This document shows, one piece after another, positions 35,449 through 46,188 of a DNA stretch of 64,000 bases. The notes under the pieces are model-generated. The model did not search any database. It worked only from the letters and a program-made list of their open reading frames with translations, and was not told the origin of the DNA. How positions within the stretch are numbered: the first letter of the stretch is position 1; each line of letters opens with the position of its first letter. Origin of the DNA: Ascaphus truei (taxonomy: Eukaryota; Chordata; Amphibia; Anura; Ascaphidae); the NCBI GenBank assembly GCA_036426205.1, contig CM071571.1:113118316-113182315 (forward strand), given 5' to 3'. The translations under genes were made by a program, and so were the position numbers.

Positions 35449-36338
35449 ACCACCCTGGTGTCCACAAGGTAATACCCCACCCAATGTGTGGTACAGCGCT
35501 GCCCACTAAAGTGTTTGTTGGTGCATGTGTTGCGTTGGGAACCTGCCAGGTGATCACACACCCAGGCGCGCTGCAGTGGTAAGATGGGATCCACGGATCT
35601 AGAGGGTTGAACTGCGACGCCTCCGCCTCTACATTGGGTGGGTCCCGCGATGAGTGTACCACCATATGGAATGTCTCTTTAGTAGCAGGTGTCTGGTCCC
35701 AGAGCACCTGAGACCAGGATGCAGCCTCATCCTGGCTGTGTACCTCAATCTAATATTACAGGGGCAGCGTCCCTATCTATGGGCCTGCACCTGCAGCAAC
35801 CACAAGCTGAGGGGAGTCGGGCCTAGCTGGGGCCTATAAGGGGTTATCTGGCCTAGTGCAGATGCCACTGACACCTGCACACACAACCTATCCCTTCCTT
35901 GTCCCAGCTCCGACTGCCGTGGCTCACAGCGCGCCAAATGTATCTATTCTGTCAGCAGGGAATCTCTGCAGCCCTATTGGCTGATGCGTGCCATGTGCCG
36001 TGCAGCCCTATTGCCCTCTGGGGGCTGTAGTTCCCCCGCTTCGCTCCTCATGTAATGGCGACGAGCACTCTGACTAGTGCGCATGCGCAAGGCTCTGCTA
36101 ATGGCCACCGCACTCTGGAAGTCACTGCACATGCGCAAGCGTACTGCGCATGCACGCGCACATTCTAGATGGCAGCGCCCTGTATCGGTAGCCGCCACAG
36201 TCCTCTGGCGACCCGGTCGCCTCTCCTCCTGCCCGCACGCCCCTGCAACCCTCCCCGCAATCTCCCCAGCCTCCGCTACCAGTCGCTGCAGCAAGGAGGT
36301 AAGGGATGAACGGGGAACCCAGGGGGGACCGGGCTATA
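35449..36338 (-). mobile_element. LTR of the Gypsy-related group, minus orientation, truncated
   Basis: Matches the LTRs at 24595 and 37191 (GTGTCCACAAGGTAATACCCC, CCACAAGCTGAGGGGAGTCGG, GGAGGTAAGGG). Its right edge is near GGGCTATA (36338). The left ~340 bp of a full minus-oriented LTR, including the AGCGCCTCCA block, is missing at the junction with the Tc1 element. Confidence 0.6.
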
Positions 36339-36411
36339 CTTGGACGGGCACTCCCTCCCAAGACTCCTCCCCAGATTTTTATGAAATAGAATAAATTGGT
36401 GTAAATTGGTG

Positions 36412-36975
36412 AATACTTGGAGTGAAATTTAGAAAAAATTATGTAACAGTCAGGTCATTTATAAATAACATTCTTCCCCACCAACGATTCTCGCGCACCT
36501 TTCACCATTTTGTCCAGTATTTTTGGAGAAGCCACCTGGCAACCCTATGTGAAAGGATGAGGGTGGTGAGAGGATAAGGGTGGTGAGAGGACGAGGGGGG
36601 TTGCAACAATCTTGGAAGTAGTGAGGAGCATTAAGATCAGTACTGATTTGCATTTACAGTATGACTGCAGGTATGTTATTTATAAATTATCTGACCGTTA
36701 TGTGTTTTTTTTTTTTTTTTTCAATTTTATTCCAAGTTTGCACCATTTCATATTCTATTTCGTAAAAAATGCTGAGAGGCGCTCAATCTCCAAACCCGTC
36801 CCCAGAATTTTTAACGAAATAGAATATGAAATGGTGCATATTTGGAGTGAAATTTAAAAAAAATTACGTACGGTCTGATCATTTATAAATAACATACCTC
36901 CCCACCGACTTTTCGAGAGCGCCACTTTTTTCACCATTGTGTCCAGTATTTTTGGAGAAGCCACCTAGCAAATCT
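36412..36975. mobile_element. hAT-like small-element cluster with direct and inverted copies
   Basis: A ~140 bp unit (TTGGAGTGAAATTTA ... GTCCAGTATTTTTGGAGAAG ... CCACCTGGCAA) occurs at about 36415-36545 and again at 36835-36970 in the same orientation. Between them, about 36671-36757 is an inverted copy of 36810-36895, so the middle forms an imperfect hairpin of ~90-bp arms. The outer GGCAACCCT resembles the AGGGTTGCC terminus of the hAT-like element at 58451. Confidence 0.6.
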
Positions 36976-37190
36976 AATTCCTGAATGGTTTAAGTTATGT
37001 TACCTGTATATATAGTGGCCCTTACACATAGGCAAGATAGGCCTAATGCTAGCCTGGAGTAGGTGACAAATCAGTGATTTTTTTTTTAGGTCTGTAGTTC
37101 AATATCACCATGTATCCGAGTTTAATGAATAGCATGTGGATAAGTAATTTATCGCTAATTATTCAATTGCATGCTTAAATGTATAGGATG

Positions 37191-38350
37191 TGTAGCCCTC
37201 TTTCCCCCCTAAATAGAGAGACTACCAGTGCTGCCGTTACGTGTTGGCTCACAGAAGGCCCAAGCCTCCGCCACGGGGAGCTTGGGGTGGTATAATTATC
37301 ATCTCGGTGCAGCGCCTCCACCTGCGAGGGATCCCAGCGTAGTAGGAGGAGCCCCTCACAGGAACCAATAGTAATAGTAAACACACACGGTATATAATTA
37401 CAGCCTTTACTAACAGCACATATAACATAACACCACTTCACAGTATAATGAACAACCTGCCCCGTACCACCAGTGAGTGTCCCTATCGGGTGCTAGGCAC
37501 GAAGACCCTGATGTCCCTTTCCCAGTGTTCAGCCCACCCAAAAGTGTAGGGAGTAGCGATATCCCGTGAACTGTTGGTGAACTTTGTTGAGGTACCTGCC
37601 GAGCACTCCAGTACTCGGTGCGGCCGACTTAGCAATGAGGATCCATCTAATCCAGTGACGTGGCCCTCCGCGATGGCATCCGCCTCTGCGTTGGGTGGAC
37701 TCCGTAGGAGGATCTCACCTTTAAGAGTCTTTGATCCCAGATCACAGGCAGTGATCACCGCACGGCATCTTCACTGTGTTCCTGACACTACAGTAAAATG
37801 GGGAAGCATCCCTATCTAAGGTCCTTCCCTGAAGCAGCCACAAGCTACACGTGGTTGGGGCCTATCTGGGACCTAAGGGGATTCTCTGGCCGAGTCTGAG
37901 TGCCACTGACACTCAGACCCTTCCTTCCCCATGTCTGTCCTGGCTCCAACTGACTAGCATGGTTCCCAGCGCGCTTGAAATGTATCCAACCCCTCACAGT
38001 ACCACACTAGAGCCCTATTGGCTGAGCTGCGCCCTTTACCCTATGCCCCAAAGCACTATGGGGCTTGTAGTTCCCATGCGGAGCTTGTATCTAATGGCCG
38101 CCGCAACTGTGTAGCCTCGACGCATGCGCAAGCTCCTGATCGCCGCCGGGACCCTTCTGTGCATGCGTGCCCTATCTGTCATGGTGGCCCCCGATAGTCA
38201 GGTGCGCCACGGAGCCTACGGAGCAACGGAGCTCCCTCTCCTTGCGCACGCCACCCTGCAGTGCCCCTGACAGCCATCGCAGCCTACCCCTTCCCCGTGC
38301 CTGTTTCGGAGGTAAGGGGGGTGGGGGGGAGCAAGTGAAACATGGCTACA
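37191..38350 (-). mobile_element. Solo LTR, minus orientation, with 4-bp target duplication
   Basis: Bounded by TGTAGCCC and GGCTACA with GATG on both sides (37187-37190 and 38351-38354), a 4-bp target duplication as expected for Gypsy integration. It is related to the LTRs of the adjacent plus-strand Gypsy element but points the other way and has no internal region. AGCGCCTCCA is at 37311-37320, about 120 bp from its left edge. The right part is CpG-rich. Confidence 0.75.
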
Positions 38351-38389
38351 GATGCATTACAATTATTGTTGGTGTATCAGTGGTAAATA

Positions 38390-39561
38390 ACCGCACCTCG
38401 CGGGGAGGTGCGGGGGCGTGTGCACGCATAGCGCGCCTCTTCTCAGAATGCGGCTGGTTGTCGGGGACACGTGCGGCCGGTTGCCGGGGACGCCCGGCGG
38501 TGCCTGCCGAGGGGGCCGCCATCTTAGATTGCCTGGCGCATGCGCAGTTAGGGCAGAAGTGCGAAGGCCTTCCGACAGCTCGCGCATGCGCAGTACAAGC
38601 GCGCGAACACACTACCAATGAGAGGAGGGCTCTAAGCAGGGACTACAGGTCCCATGAGCTTTAGGGGACCCCACGTGACGCCAGGGAGCCAATAGGGCTG
38701 TAGGATCTCCCTGCAGAAGGGAATTAGATGCATTTCGCGCGCTAGAGAAGCACGTTAGTCAGGACCAGGACAAGCTAGGGGAAGAAGGTGAGTGCAGGGG
38801 TCAGTGACCCACTGCATTAGGCCAGCTGTCCCCTAGGTCCCAGTTAGGTCCTGAGCCACTGTGTAGCTTGTTGTGCTATAGGGACAGGCCCTAGATAAGG
38901 ACCCGGCCCCATTAGCTGTTTGTATAGTCAGGGACACAGAGCTGAAGCAGTGCAGCCCTGCGAGGTGGGTTCTGGGCTCAGAATGCCACCAAAGACACTG
39001 AGACTAAGATGATATTATCCACTCTGGAATTCACCCAACGCGGTGCGGACTACGACGTCAGATCGGGCGGAATCCCTGTCGTAGTCTGCGGAACCCGGGG
39101 TTGGAGCCCCGGGCAGGTATCATTCTTCAAGTGCACCAACACTGTACAGCAAGAAGCACACCTAAAGGGTTGGGGTATCACTTGGGGACACTTACGTGGA
39201 GAGTGGCCAAGGGCCTTGTATAGTGCGATTGGACACGGTGTGGGGATACACGGTGGTGGGAGCGGGGTGTATGTTATACCTTACCCAAGTGCAACGTTGA
39301 ATGTTATGTATATTAGAGTATAAGTTATGTGCATATGTGTAGTAAAGCCAGTCCTGTTTTACAACAGTGTGAGGATCGTGATTGTATCCTGTGAGGGACT
39401 CCTCCAACTCCGTTGGGATCCCTCCCAGGTGGAGGCGCTGTACCCTGAAATAATTATATGTATGTACCCCAGGCTCCCCGAGCAGAGGCTTAGGCTCCTG
39501 AGAGCCATACAGGTATACACAGCAGTGGTAGCGTCTGTAGTCACAGGGAATACCCATTACA
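38390..39561 (+). mobile_element. 5' LTR of the Gypsy element, 5'-truncated
   Basis: From about 38390 to 39039 it matches the 3' LTR (45535-46188) closely. From 39040 to 39561 it matches the end of the minus-oriented LTR at 51919-53110, finishing at ACCCATTACA directly before the primer-binding site. The first ~70 bp seen in the 3' LTR (AAGCCAGGTCCCC...) are missing; unrelated DNA lies between 38351 and 38390. A block GGTGGAGGCGCTG is at 39429-39441, inside the LTR. Confidence 0.75.
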
Positions 39562-39563
39562 TT

Positions 39564-39581
39564 TGGAGGCGCTGCTGAGAT
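39564..39581 (+). other. Primer-binding site, probably tRNA-Thr type
   Basis: TGGAGGCGCTGCTGAGAT starts 2 bases after the LTR end, as expected for a tRNA-primed element. By recall, TGGAGGC followed by a GCTG-GAT pattern fits the 3' end of vertebrate tRNA-Thr best, with mismatches. The tRNA assignment is inference. Confidence 0.55.
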
Positions 39582-39632
39582 CAGCCCTGGGGTGCCCTAC
39601 TCAATAGTTCACGTTGTATTGTATCAGTCAGC

Positions 39633-40469
39633 ATGCTTGCGCTCACGCCCCAACAAGTGGGCGACTGGGCCGACAGGCTAGGAGAGCTCCTGCGACACGT
39701 AGTCGCCGTAGGAGGGGTACCTGCTGATGTACCCATGTTTACTGTCTGCAGTGCAGTAAGGACATTACCTGGTCTGGCGGGAGCCCACATCATCAGTAAG
39801 CACTACCACCTTGACCAGCAAGAGAACACCATACTGCTGGCCACAGAACAAGCTCTACACCCTGATAGAGGCCCACAAGTAGTGTATCTACCAGAGACTT
39901 TACCGCAAGGGTGTCCTTTCATTTACCCTGGAACCGTCTCCAGTTACGCAACTTCCCCTACCAGACATGCGGGTTGGGAAGGCAAAGATATGTCCGCCAG
40001 TACTCCTATCAGATCAGATGTATCCCTACCGCGAGTGACTTTCTCTTCTGATGCTAGACAAGGGGCCACCAGCTGGGCCGGTAGCCCATCAACATCACCG
40101 GTCCCTAACAGATTAATGAGCAGCTTCACACCAACCCCTAACAGTCAGGGAGCGGGGATCGCAAGTCCCTCAGACAGTGGCGGCTCCATGCTAGGAGTGA
40201 CATTCCCGCAGCTTGTGGAAGCTATAACTACGTCAGCCCAAGCTCAGAATTACAGGAAGTTGAAGGCGTTTTCAGGAACGGTTCCCGTCCCCACAGGTGA
40301 GGAAGGCATCGAGTCTTGGAAGGAACACACCCTCAAGGTGATCGATGAATGGCCCTGCTCAGAAGCGGTAAGACGGCAGAGAATTCTGGAAAGCCTCAGA
40401 TCCCGGCATCCACCATGGTCAGTGCACAGCGCGACCAAGACCCTGATCTCACTGCTCATCAGATGGTAG
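39633..40469 (+). pseudogene. Gypsy gag, N-terminal part
   Basis: The open frame begins MLALTPQQVGDW 72 bp after the primer-binding site, the normal place for gag. The product is capsid/matrix precursor of the element's intracellular particle. The segment FSGTVPVPTGEEGIESW near residue 215 is the conserved start of a PNMA-like capsid domain. Around 40380-40470 the frame is lost and homology continues in the frame of the next ORF, so the capsid is split by a frameshift. Confidence 0.75.
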
Positions 40470-41884
40470 ACTTGTTAGTCCAGATCTATGGCAAAGATGA
40501 AGAGGAAAGTGAGCTGTGGTTCAAATATTATGGTCTCAGACAGAAGGAGAAAGAAGACCTGTCAGATTTCCTTCAACGAATTCAGCTGGTACTGTGGAAA
40601 TTGCGAACTTGCGGCCTCATTCCAGCCTCAGATATGGACGAATATCGGCGCAAGCTGTTCCTCCGAGGGGCCTTTCCCACGCATCACATAGTGATTATGA
40701 TCAGGTGCTCACTAATGGAGGTGCCTCCCCCTACATTCATGGACATTTTGGGGATCGTCACGGGGCATGAAGCCTATACCAAGCTGCATACGGCCACCAA
40801 GGTCAAAGATCCACTTGCGAGTGACGTCCCGGGAGCCTCCGCTCGCCGGGTCAAGAAACCTGTCAAAGAGGAAGAAGAGCTACCCAAGTCGCCCTCACTG
40901 AAAGGCCGAACTTCGGGAAGATCTTCCCCCACTTACCCGAGACGACTTGATCCCAAGGATATTGTCTGCTATGGCTGTGGACAGAAGGGCCATTTCTCCA
41001 GAGAGTGCCCTGAAGGAGTCAACCAAGGAAAAAAAACTCCAAGTAAAGGAAGCTCGGCTAGGTCCATAATCTGTCGGATACAGACCACCGAAGCCAAGAC
41101 ATCAGAGGCCACCCTTGCGCCTCCCGAAGCTCCTACTGACCTAAGCCCCGACGATGGAACTCCGTCCGGGGATGCCTCTGCTCTACTGGACACCGGATCC
41201 CAGGTGACCATAATATACCGACAATTCTATGACCAACACCTCAAACACTGTCCCCTACGGTCGGCGGAACATATGAAGGTGAGGGGGTTAAGTAACGAAA
41301 ATTACCCCAGTGATGGGATTGTGAGAGTTCAACTGGAGATACTCCAACTGAACACCGGCAAGAAACATTCCATGCATGTGGAGTCAATGGTATGTCCGAA
41401 GCCTCAAGGACAGTGTCAGTACCCCGTCATCTTGGGAACGAATACTGACATAGTGCGAGTCATCATCAGAGCACACCTGAAAGAGACCAACGAATTACCA
41501 ATGGCTAATCCACTCCTTGACCCTATACTGCGGGAGGAGTGCAACCGAGTATATGCCTTAGAGCGTCACGGGGACCTCTACAATCGTCAACGCGGACTGA
41601 CGACCATTTTACCAGGGGGAGTGCAACGCATGGCCGTCTGGTGCTGTTATCCCGATCGAGATGAGACCGACCATCTTTTCTCTCTGGAGAGTACCCCTGA
41701 GGAAGAGGTTAAGAGAGGGTATAGGGTAATACCCGAAGTGAGAGAGTGGACGACCAAAATCCCTCTACGAACCTACAATACGTGTATGTTCAGAACATCT
41801 CCCCATTCCCGATGGACATTGATGCAGGACGAAGTTTGGGCAGCATATATCCGGTCAGCCCTGTGGAAACAGGACCACAGGTGA
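40349..41884 (+). pseudogene. Gypsy gag C-terminus, zinc knuckle and protease
   Basis: This 511-residue frame carries the rest of the capsid (LSDFLQRIQLVLWKLRTCG, FLRGAF) and a retroviral-type zinc knuckle CYGCGQKGHFSREC (C-x2-C-x4-H-x4-C), which binds RNA. It then has an aspartic protease start, ALLDTGSQVTII, with the catalytic DTG intact. Gag and protease in one frame is usual for many Gypsy elements. The first ~35 residues are out-of-frame noise before the frameshift. Near 41750-41880 the coding frame moves to the next ORF. Confidence 0.8.
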
Positions 41885-42591
41885 ACGCCGCTGCAGTGGG
41901 TGAGCAATTAGTCGATCTGGATTTCAACTTCAGAGACTCGACGCTGCCAACTGAGTGGAAGGGTCGACTGACGGCCAAGCTGAATGAACGAAGGACGGTG
42001 TTTTCCACAAGTGAGATGGATGTGGGCCGCAGTCGCAGTGCCCAAAACACCATTAGTTTGAGTGACGCCACTCCGTTCCGTGAACGCTCTCGCCGCATCG
42101 CCCCCAGGGATGTGGACGATGTAAGGAATGTCCTGAAAGTAATGGAGACCGCTGGTATATTGACGGAGTCTCGGAGTCCTTACGCATCACCCATAGTGGT
42201 GGTAAGGAAGAAGAACGGATCTGTAAGACTGTGTGTCGATTATCGAACCCTGAATAATCGTACGGTACCCAACCAATACAACCTTCCTCGCATTGAAGAG
42301 ATTCTGAATGCTCTTACCGGGAGCCAATGGTTCAGTGTGCTTGACTTACGATCTGGGTACTACCAGGCACCTATGAGTGTAGAGGACCAGGAAAAGACAG
42401 CCTTCGTCTGCCCCCTGGGTTTCTACCAATTTACGCGTATGCCCCAAAGGTATATGTGGAGCCCCTGCTACCTTCCAGCGACTGATGGAGAAAACCATCG
42501 GAGACATGAATCCTCGGGAGTGTCTAGTCTACCTGGACAACATCATTGTCTTCGGAAAGACCCTGGAGGAGCACGAAGAGAGGCTGCTTAA
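41746..42591 (+). pseudogene. Gypsy reverse transcriptase, first part
   Basis: The frame contains the RT fingers/palm start: SPYASPIVVVRKKNGSVRLC, VDYRTLNN, and VLDLRSGYYQ with the first catalytic Asp preserved. Homology stops at FTRMPQ (about 42445), where a frameshift moves the coding frame. The remaining residues to the stop at 42591 are out of frame. Confidence 0.85.
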
Positions 42592-42967
42592 GGTGATAGA
42601 CCGTCTTGGACAAGAAGGATTGAAGTTGTCCCTCGACAAGTGTCGGTTCTGCAACACCTCGGTGACTTACGTGGGACACATAGTGTCTGCTCAAGAAATT
42701 GCTACCGATCTGGCCAAAGTAGAAGCGGTAGTGAACTGGCCTCGTCCCGAGAATGTCACGGAGCTGCGATCATTCCTGGGTTTCTGTGGGTATTACCGTT
42801 GCTTAGTGGAAGGGTACTCTAGTCGAGCTAAACCCCTGAACAATCTTTTGAAGATATATCCCGAAGGTACCGGAAGGAAGGCCACGTCGGCCCATCAACC
42901 GTTTGGCGATAAGTGGACGTCCGAGTGTGAACAGGCCTTCTTGAACTTCAAGAAAAGCCTGACCTAA
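42485..42967 (+). pseudogene. Gypsy reverse transcriptase, second part
   Basis: Continues the palm and thumb. The catalytic pair reads YLDN (42530-42541) instead of YLDD, so the last active-site Asp is Asn. Downstream blocks are KCRFCNTSVTYVGHIVS and ELRSFLGFCGYYR. An in-frame TAA at 42965-42967 ends the frame just before the RNase H connection. The loss of Asp alone would abolish polymerisation. Confidence 0.85.
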
Positions 42968-44314
42968 GCATCAGTGCTGGCGTATGATGATCCAGAACAA
43001 CCATACGTTCTGTATTTGAATGCCAGTCTCAATGGACTGGGCGCTGTCTTACATCAGAAGCACCCTGAGGGTCTTCGGCCTAAAGCCTACATAAGCCGCA
43101 GTCTGACACCCAGTGAACAGAAATACCCTGTACACAAATTAGAGTTCCTGGCCCTCAAATGGGCGATCACAGAAAAACTCCATGATTACCTTTATGGGGT
43201 TACGTTTGAGGTAAGGACGGATAAAAATCCCCTCACGTACATCAATACCTCGGCCAAATTAGATGCAGCCGGGCACCGATGGCTGGCAACTCTATGTAAT
43301 TTCAGATTCTCTCTGAAGTATAAGCCGGGTCCTTTGAACATTGGAGCTGATGCTCTATCAAGACGACCAGGCCTAAGTGCTACTCCCGATGACGATGAAT
43401 GGGAAGAAATCCCGAGGCCAGGGATGCGAGCAATGTGTAGTATAGCGCCGGTCATCAATGATCAGGTGGCCTTCTCAGAACTACGGGTTGCAGATTCCTT
43501 AGGATGCCAATCGCAGGCTATCCCAGCCGCCTACTGCGTTCCAAAGGGAATGAACATAACTCACGACAAGGTCATAAGATGGAAAGACTTAGTGGACTAC
43601 CAAATGAGAGATCCGGTAATCAGCATCATTCGGCAAGCTGTTCAAAGAAAGAATCCAGATCTACTGAAAAGTGATCCCAGAGACCTGATCGCGTTGCTAA
43701 TGCGTGAGGTGGACAAGTTTGAGATTGACAATTGCTTGCTCAATAGGGTAGTACAATATCACAACCACCCTCATAGGCGACAACTGGTTCTACCCCAAAA
43801 CTTGAGATATATGGTGTTGAAGTCTCTACATGATGAACATGGGCATCTCGGTGTAGAGAAGACTTTCGGGTTAGTCAGAGACCGCTTCTTCTGGCCCAAG
43901 ATGCGGGAAGCGGTGGAACAACACTGCCGCCGTTGTTCCCGGTGTATACAACGCAAGACTTTGCCTACCAGAGCAGCGCCCATGGCCCATCTCAAGAGTT
44001 CTGGCCCAATGGACCTAGTGTGTATGGACTTTCTCTGTATTGAGCCTTATACCAGAGGAATCTGTAACGTGCTGGTCATCACGGACCATTACACCCGGTA
44101 TGCTCAGGCCTTCCCCACGAAAGACCGGAAGGCCATCACAGTAGCAAAAATACTATGGGAGAAGTACTTCGTTCACTACGGTCTCCCAAACCGGCTTCAT
44201 TCAGACCAAGGTCGAGATTTCGAGAGCACTCTGATCCAGGAATTACTCAAAATGTTGAATATTGCCAAATCACGGACGACTCCGTACCACCCCGAAGGAG
44301 ACGCTTTGCCATAA
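42968..44314 (+). pseudogene. Gypsy RNase H and integrase
   Basis: Same frame as the preceding RT segment. RNase H begins with YVLYLNASLNG, where the first catalytic Asp of the usual TDAS block is Asn (43019-43021), and continues through VRTDKNPLTY and GADALSR. The integrase has an HHCC zinc domain (HDEHGHLG ... CRRCSRC) and a catalytic core with MDFLCIEP and LHSDQGRDF, holding the first two acidic residues. A TAA at 44312-44314 occupies about the position of the third catalytic residue (Glu). Integrase is therefore truncated at its active site. Confidence 0.85.
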
Positions 44315-45217
44315 CAATTTAATAGGACCTTGCTGGACATGCTCGGAACCCTGAAGGGTGCGCAGAAAACGGAATGGAGTCGACACGTGGAAGCTTTGGT
44401 ACACACGTACAACTGTACCCGCCATGAGTCCACTGGATTCTCCCCATACTTCCACATGTTTGGTCGAGAGGCAAGACTCCCAGTAGATGTGTGTCTTCGA
44501 GTATCAACGGATGGGATACACAATGCTACCCATTTCAAATATGTGCAAAGACTCAAGGACAGTTTGCAGCAAGCTTACCAACAGGCTGAGAAGTCTACAG
44601 CTAAACTGAATGCTGGCAACAAAAGACGATATGACCATAAAGTCAAGTATCGGGAGCTACGTCCTGGGGACGCTGTGTTGCTTCGTAATCTTGGAGTCCC
44701 CAAAAAACATAAATTGGCGGACCGATGGAGAGATGGCGTATATGAGGTAGAGTCACAGATGCCTGGCCTCCCGGTCTATCGCATCAAAGACACTGAAGGC
44801 TGGGTAAACGTTTGGCATCGTAATCACCTTCTCCCCATCCCACAAGTGGGAGACGAAGAAGCAGAAATACTGGCCACACCGCTCAACAGTGAGTCCGATT
44901 TCACAGAGATTGGTCAAGAGACTGTGAATAATTGCCCCAACTCTGAAACTCCTGAAGACCCTATGGAAGGACTCTCTCAAAGGGACTATTCCCCTGAAGA
45001 GGCATCTCCCGGAGGAGCTACGGGTAAAGGGCCCCGTAGGCCAACGCCTACTAAGGTGGCACCAACATGCCAGCCTTTGGATCCACAGAGCCCGTGCTTT
45101 GTGCCTAACAGAGACTGTTCAGAGACATTTCTCCCCTCAAGGGAAGAGGCTGAGCCTCAGGACTGTACTTATTACTTCCTAGAGGGAGTTGCTGAAGAAC
45201 AGCTCCGTAGGAGCTAA
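44315..45217 (+). pseudogene. Gypsy integrase C-terminal part
   Basis: In the same frame after the stop: QFNRTLLDML, ALVHTYNCTRHESTGFSPY and the FGREARLPVD block of the core end, then the C-terminal SH3-like part (RELRPGDAVLLRN, VYEVESQMPGLPVY) involved in DNA binding. The last ~120 residues are Pro/Glu/Ser-rich with no chromodomain. The frame ends at 45217. Confidence 0.85.
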
Positions 45218-45469
45218 AGAGTAAGGTAGCCTACAAACCGCGTAACCTATGACCAAATTGGGGCACCCCATTATGAGGCTCAGCAGTGGTCTCGTAGCAA
45301 AATACAATCAGTAATTGTAATGCTCACAGAGTTGTGTAACATCGTGTAAAGTCATCCGATGTGTTAAGTTGTGTTCGTATTGATATGCATTTTTATTATA
45401 TAACTTCTGTGTATAGTTGTTTAAGTTGTGGCCCAAGCGAGGTCGTTGGGGTTTTTACCAGGGGGACGA
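45218..45469 (+). other. Gypsy 3' non-coding segment with polypurine tract
   Basis: About 250 bp of AT-rich non-coding DNA end in GGGGGACGA (45461-45469), a short purine run directly before the LTR start. This is the likely plus-strand primer site, weaker than typical tracts because of the C. Confidence 0.6.
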
Positions 45470-46188
45470 TGAAGCCAGGTCCCCCCTCTGCCTTGCGGAA
45501 CCCCCCTCCGGGTACTCACCGCGGCGGTCGGGAGCAGAGCGGCCGCTCGCGGGATGGTGCGGGGGCGTGTGCGCGCATAGCGCGCCTCTTCTCAGAATGC
45601 GGCCGGTTGTCGGGGACACATGCGGCCGGTTGCCGGGGACGCCCGGCGGTGCCTGCCGAGGGGGCCGCCATCTTAGATTGCCTGGTGCATGCGCAGTTGG
45701 GGCAGAAGTGCGGAGGCCTTCTGACAGCTCGCGCATGCGCAGTACAAGCGCACGAACACACTACCAATGAGAGGAGGGCTCTAAGCAGGGACTACAGGTC
45801 CCATGAGCCTTAGGGGAGCCCACGTGACGCCATGGAGCCAATAGGACTATAGGATCTCCCTGCAGAGGGGAATTAGATACATTTCACACGCTAGAGAAGC
45901 ACGTTAGTCAGGACCAGGACAAGCTAGGGGAAGGAGGTGAGTGCAGGGGTCAGTGACCCACTGCATTAGGCCAGCAGCCCCCTAGGTCCCAATTAGGTCC
46001 TGAGCCACTGTGTAACTTGTTGTGCTATAGGGACAGGCCCTAGATAGGGACCCTGCCCCATTAGCTGTTTGTATAGTCAGGGACACAGCGCTGAAGCAGT
46101 GCAGCCCTGCAAGGTGGGTTCTGGGCTCAGAACGCCACCAAAGACACTGAGACTAAGGTGATATTATCCACGCCGGAATTCACCCAAC
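45470..46188 (+). mobile_element. 3' LTR of the Gypsy element, 3'-truncated
   Basis: Starts TGAAGCCAGGTCCCC after the polypurine tract, matching the start (TGTAGCCAGGTCCC) of the LTR at 51919-53110 on the other strand. It matches the 5' LTR to CACCCAAC (46188) and then stops, so the last ~520 bp, including the second GGAGGCGCTG-bearing part, are missing. GCGCATGCGC palindromes and a CpG-rich first half are shared with the 5' copy. Confidence 0.8.

Larger units (their letters stand above)
38390..46188 (+). mobile_element. Ty3/Gypsy retrotransposon, nearly complete but defective
   Basis: Order along the plus strand: LTR, primer-binding site, gag with zinc knuckle, protease, RT, RNase H, integrase, polypurine tract, LTR. 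This domain order (integrase last) is that of Ty3/Gypsy. The gag has the look of the PNMA/Sushi-like group. At least three frameshifts (about 40400, 41750-41880, 42450) and two in-frame stops (42965, 44312) break it. Three catalytic positions are lost. No envelope frame is present. The LTRs are complementary partial copies (start missing on the left, end missing on the right). Confidence 0.9.

Noticed and set aside
35616..35625. GACGCCTCCG as another primer-site-like block
   Set aside because: It aligns to a different part of the LTR (near GTTGGGTGGACTCC) and lacks the AGCGCCTCCA context.
38167..38664. Frame sharing a peptide with 45361-45813
   Set aside because: Both lie in the Gypsy LTRs and a neighbouring LTR; the shared peptide reflects LTR duplication, not a gene.
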